Shown here: positions 12,813 through 13,359 of the stretch, in pieces
Numbering within the stretch: position 1 is the first letter of the stretch
Layout of the letters: each line of letters starts with the position of its first letter
Origin: Gammaproteobacteria bacterium
GTDB lineage: Bacteria > Pseudomonadota > Gammaproteobacteria > SZUA-152
Assembly (NCBI GenBank): GCA_030599435.1
Contig: JAUVNZ010000018.1
Location: forward strand, 1-13,359
DNA length: 13,359 nt
Direction of reading: 5' to 3'
Notes under the pieces: model-generated
The model's database searches: none
What the model was told of the DNA's origin: nothing
The model's input: the letters and a program-made list of their open reading frames with translations, nothing else
Program-made: the position numbers and the translations under genes

Positions 12813-13359
12813 TCACTGATAACAGGTGGGATCATCTACACCGGCAACTCGAAATCCTTCCGTACGTAAACGACAAGATTCACAATGACCACAGGCTCGT
12901 CCTTCTGAATCAGCTTCGTAGCAAGAGACAGTCATTGAATAATCAACACCAAGAGCCAGGCCCGAACAAATGATTTCGGCCTTGCTAAGCTCAATCAACG
13001 GAGTATGGACTGTAATTATCCGGCCTTCTACACCAGCTTTTGTTGCCAGGTTTGCCATTGATTGAAAGGCAGTTATGTATTCCGGTCTACAATCCGGATA
13101 ACCTGAATAGTCCACTGCATTCACACCAATAAAAATATCAGACGCACCAAGCGCTTCAGCCCAGGCCAGGGCATAAGACAAAAAAATAGTGTTTCTTGCT
13201 GGAACATACGTCACCGGAATGCCTTCCGTTGGTTCGTCAGGTATTTCAATGCTGTCGTCGGTTAATGCAGACCCGCCAATAGCACCCATATCCAGCGAAA
13301 TCTGTTTATGTTCTACTACTCCCATCACTTTGGATATGTGGCTAGCCGCCTTAAGTTCA
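12813..13359 (-). CDS. queC: 7-cyano-7-deazaguanine synthase QueC, 5' end outside window
   Basis: Converts 7-carboxy-7-deazaguanine to preQ0 with ATP and ammonia, in queuosine tRNA modification; cytoplasmic. The last 181 codons are present and the frame stays open to the window edge. The N-terminal SGGxDS ATP-binding loop is therefore outside, and the GTG at 13328 is only an internal codon. Seen: [69 protein letters not shown] and the zinc site [17 protein letters not shown] (four Cys). It ends DPTCYQ. All are diagnostic of QueC. Confidence 0.98.
   Translation of the reverse strand, partial: ELKAASHISKVMGVVEHKQISLDMGAIGGSALTDDSIEIPDEPTEGIPVTYVPARNTIFLSYALAWAEALGASDIFIGVNAVDYSGYPDCRPEYITAFQSMANLATKAGVEGRIITVHTPLIELSKAEIICSGLALGVDYSMTVSCYEADSEGRACGHCESCRLRTEGFRVAGVDDPTCYQ

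Overview
The window looks like chromosomal DNA of a gammaproteobacterium with moderate, somewhat AT-rich base composition. It carries a microaerobic cytochrome cbb3 oxidase locus, ApaG and QueC, all with proteobacterial-type sequences. The genus cannot be named from the sequence. All functional names come from motif recognition, not from a database search.

Left part (1-2356). The catalytic subunit gene ccoN runs leftward off the window edge, starting with GTG at 1271. Upstream on the same strand are two very small membrane-protein genes of 47 and 25 codons, both with good ribosome binding sites. Before them lies a regulatory region of about 600 bp with a likely sigma70 promoter, a stem-loop-like inverted repeat and a 25-bp tandem duplication.

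Middle (2357-9556). Two convergent units meet at a bidirectional terminator near 4000. The rightward unit has an unknown membrane-anchored protein (here CbpA-like paralog A, a label used only in this report), a TauE/SafE-DsbD_2-type six-helix transporter with a His/Met-rich tail, and a 44-aa single-helix protein. The leftward unit is the classical cbb3 maturation set ccoG-ccoH-ccoI-ccoS, followed by a second unknown membrane-anchored protein (paralog B). Paralogs A and B are clearly homologous to each other and flank the copper-handling genes. They are the strongest candidates here for an undescribed component of cbb3 biogenesis. In the known part of the system, CcoI exports Cu(I) to the periplasmic side for the CuB centre of CcoN, CcoG acts as an Fe-S/copper redox protein, and CcoH and CcoS help mature and stabilise the complex.

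The region 9557-10295 is a gene-free stretch of about 740 bp, apart from the ccoG promoter. It is rich in short perfect palindromes.

Right part (10296-13359). apaG (+) converges on a leftward cluster of queC (5' end outside the window), a membrane-fused spermidine-synthase-like protein, and a small exported monoheme cytochrome c. No mobile elements, tRNAs, rRNAs or CRISPR arrays were seen.
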